Origin: Bacillota bacterium
GTDB taxonomy: Bacteria; Bacillota; Tb-RUG-66
Reading direction: 5' to 3'
DNA: 7,868 bases
Assembly: GCA_016288255.1 (NCBI GenBank)
Contig: JAEEYS010000054.1
Span: forward strand, 1-7,868
Shown in pieces: positions 7,766 to 7,868 of this stretch. Below the pieces are notes generated by a model. It was given only the letters and a program-made list of their open reading frames with translations. It was not told where the DNA came from and made no database searches. The position numbers and the translations under genes were made by a program. Positions within the stretch are counted from its first letter, which is position 1. Every line of letters starts with the position of its first letter.

Positions 7766-7800
7766 CACGTAGTGGCAAGTGGCAAACGGCGGTAAAAACC

Positions 7801-7868
7801 TCAGCGCACGACAGAAAGAAAGATGAAAGCCAAATAGCCTGCCAAAATCAATAAATTGGCGGTCAAAT
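7801..7868 (-). CDS. C-terminal end of a convergent membrane protein gene (partial, unrecognised)
   Basis: On the - strand the frame entering from the window edge encodes LTANLLILAGYLAFIFLSVVR before a TGA stop (complement of 7801-7803). The peptide is a clean hydrophobic helix of about 18 residues ending in an Arg, typical of the last membrane segment of a multi-pass protein. It is too short to assign a family. The gap to the DUF4363 stop is 35 nt, a normal distance for convergent genes. The other - strand frames here are less protein-like. Only 22 codons are visible, so the call is tentative. Confidence 0.5.
   Translation of the reverse strand, partial: LTANLLILAGYLAFIFLSVVR

Noticed and set aside
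7771..7784. Tandem 7-bp repeat AGTGGCA
   Set aside because: Only two copies of a very short unit with no further structure, so it is not supported as a functional repeat or attachment site.

Overview
The window looks like a piece of chromosome from an anaerobic, moderately low-GC Firmicute, most likely a Clostridia/Lachnospiraceae-type organism. The reasons are the Rnf complex genes with a long, ferredoxin-rich RnfB, the strong AGGAGG-type ribosome binding sites with some GTG and TTG starts, a T-box riboswitch ahead of the branched-chain amino acid genes, and a DUF421/DUF4363 pair. All complete genes are on the + strand. I see no mobile element, CRISPR array, tRNA or rRNA.

Region 1 (1-1142) is the 3' end of an Rnf operon: the last 88 codons of rnfA, then complete rnfB, closed by a strong intrinsic terminator. 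RnfA and RnfB belong to the membrane complex that moves electrons from reduced ferredoxin to NAD+ and stores the energy as an ion gradient.

Region 2 (about 1209-6577) is a self-contained ilvBNCD transcription unit. A near-consensus sigma-A promoter drives an untranslated leader of about 300 nt. The leader folds as a T-box riboswitch whose specifier position reads ATC (isoleucine) and whose tRNA-acceptor bulge reads TGGT. It ends in mutually exclusive antiterminator and terminator hairpins. Next come acetolactate synthase large and small subunits (ilvB, ilvN), ketol-acid reductoisomerase (ilvC) and dihydroxyacid dehydratase (ilvD). These are the shared steps from pyruvate, or pyruvate plus 2-oxobutyrate, to the 2-oxo acids of valine and isoleucine. 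A long terminator closes the unit. Two control layers can be inferred: uncharged tRNA-Ile at the transcript, and end-product feedback through the ACT domain of IlvN. The transaminase, threonine deaminase and leu genes are not in the window.

Region 3 (6578-7765) is a two-gene unit of poorly characterised membrane proteins. A DUF421/YetF-type protein starts at GTG and overlaps by four bases a DUF4363-type single-pass protein that starts at TTG. The overlap implies translational coupling. Relatives of the first are linked to the spore inner membrane in Bacillus, but no function can be read from this sequence.

Region 4 (7766-7868) holds a 35-nt gap and then, on the - strand, what looks like the hydrophobic C-terminus of a convergent membrane-protein gene cut by the window edge.

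Most of the window is ordinary core metabolism. The points most worth a second look are the isoleucine T-box, the Tyr that replaces the usual Arg in the cofactor loop of IlvC, and the coupled DUF421-DUF4363 pair.
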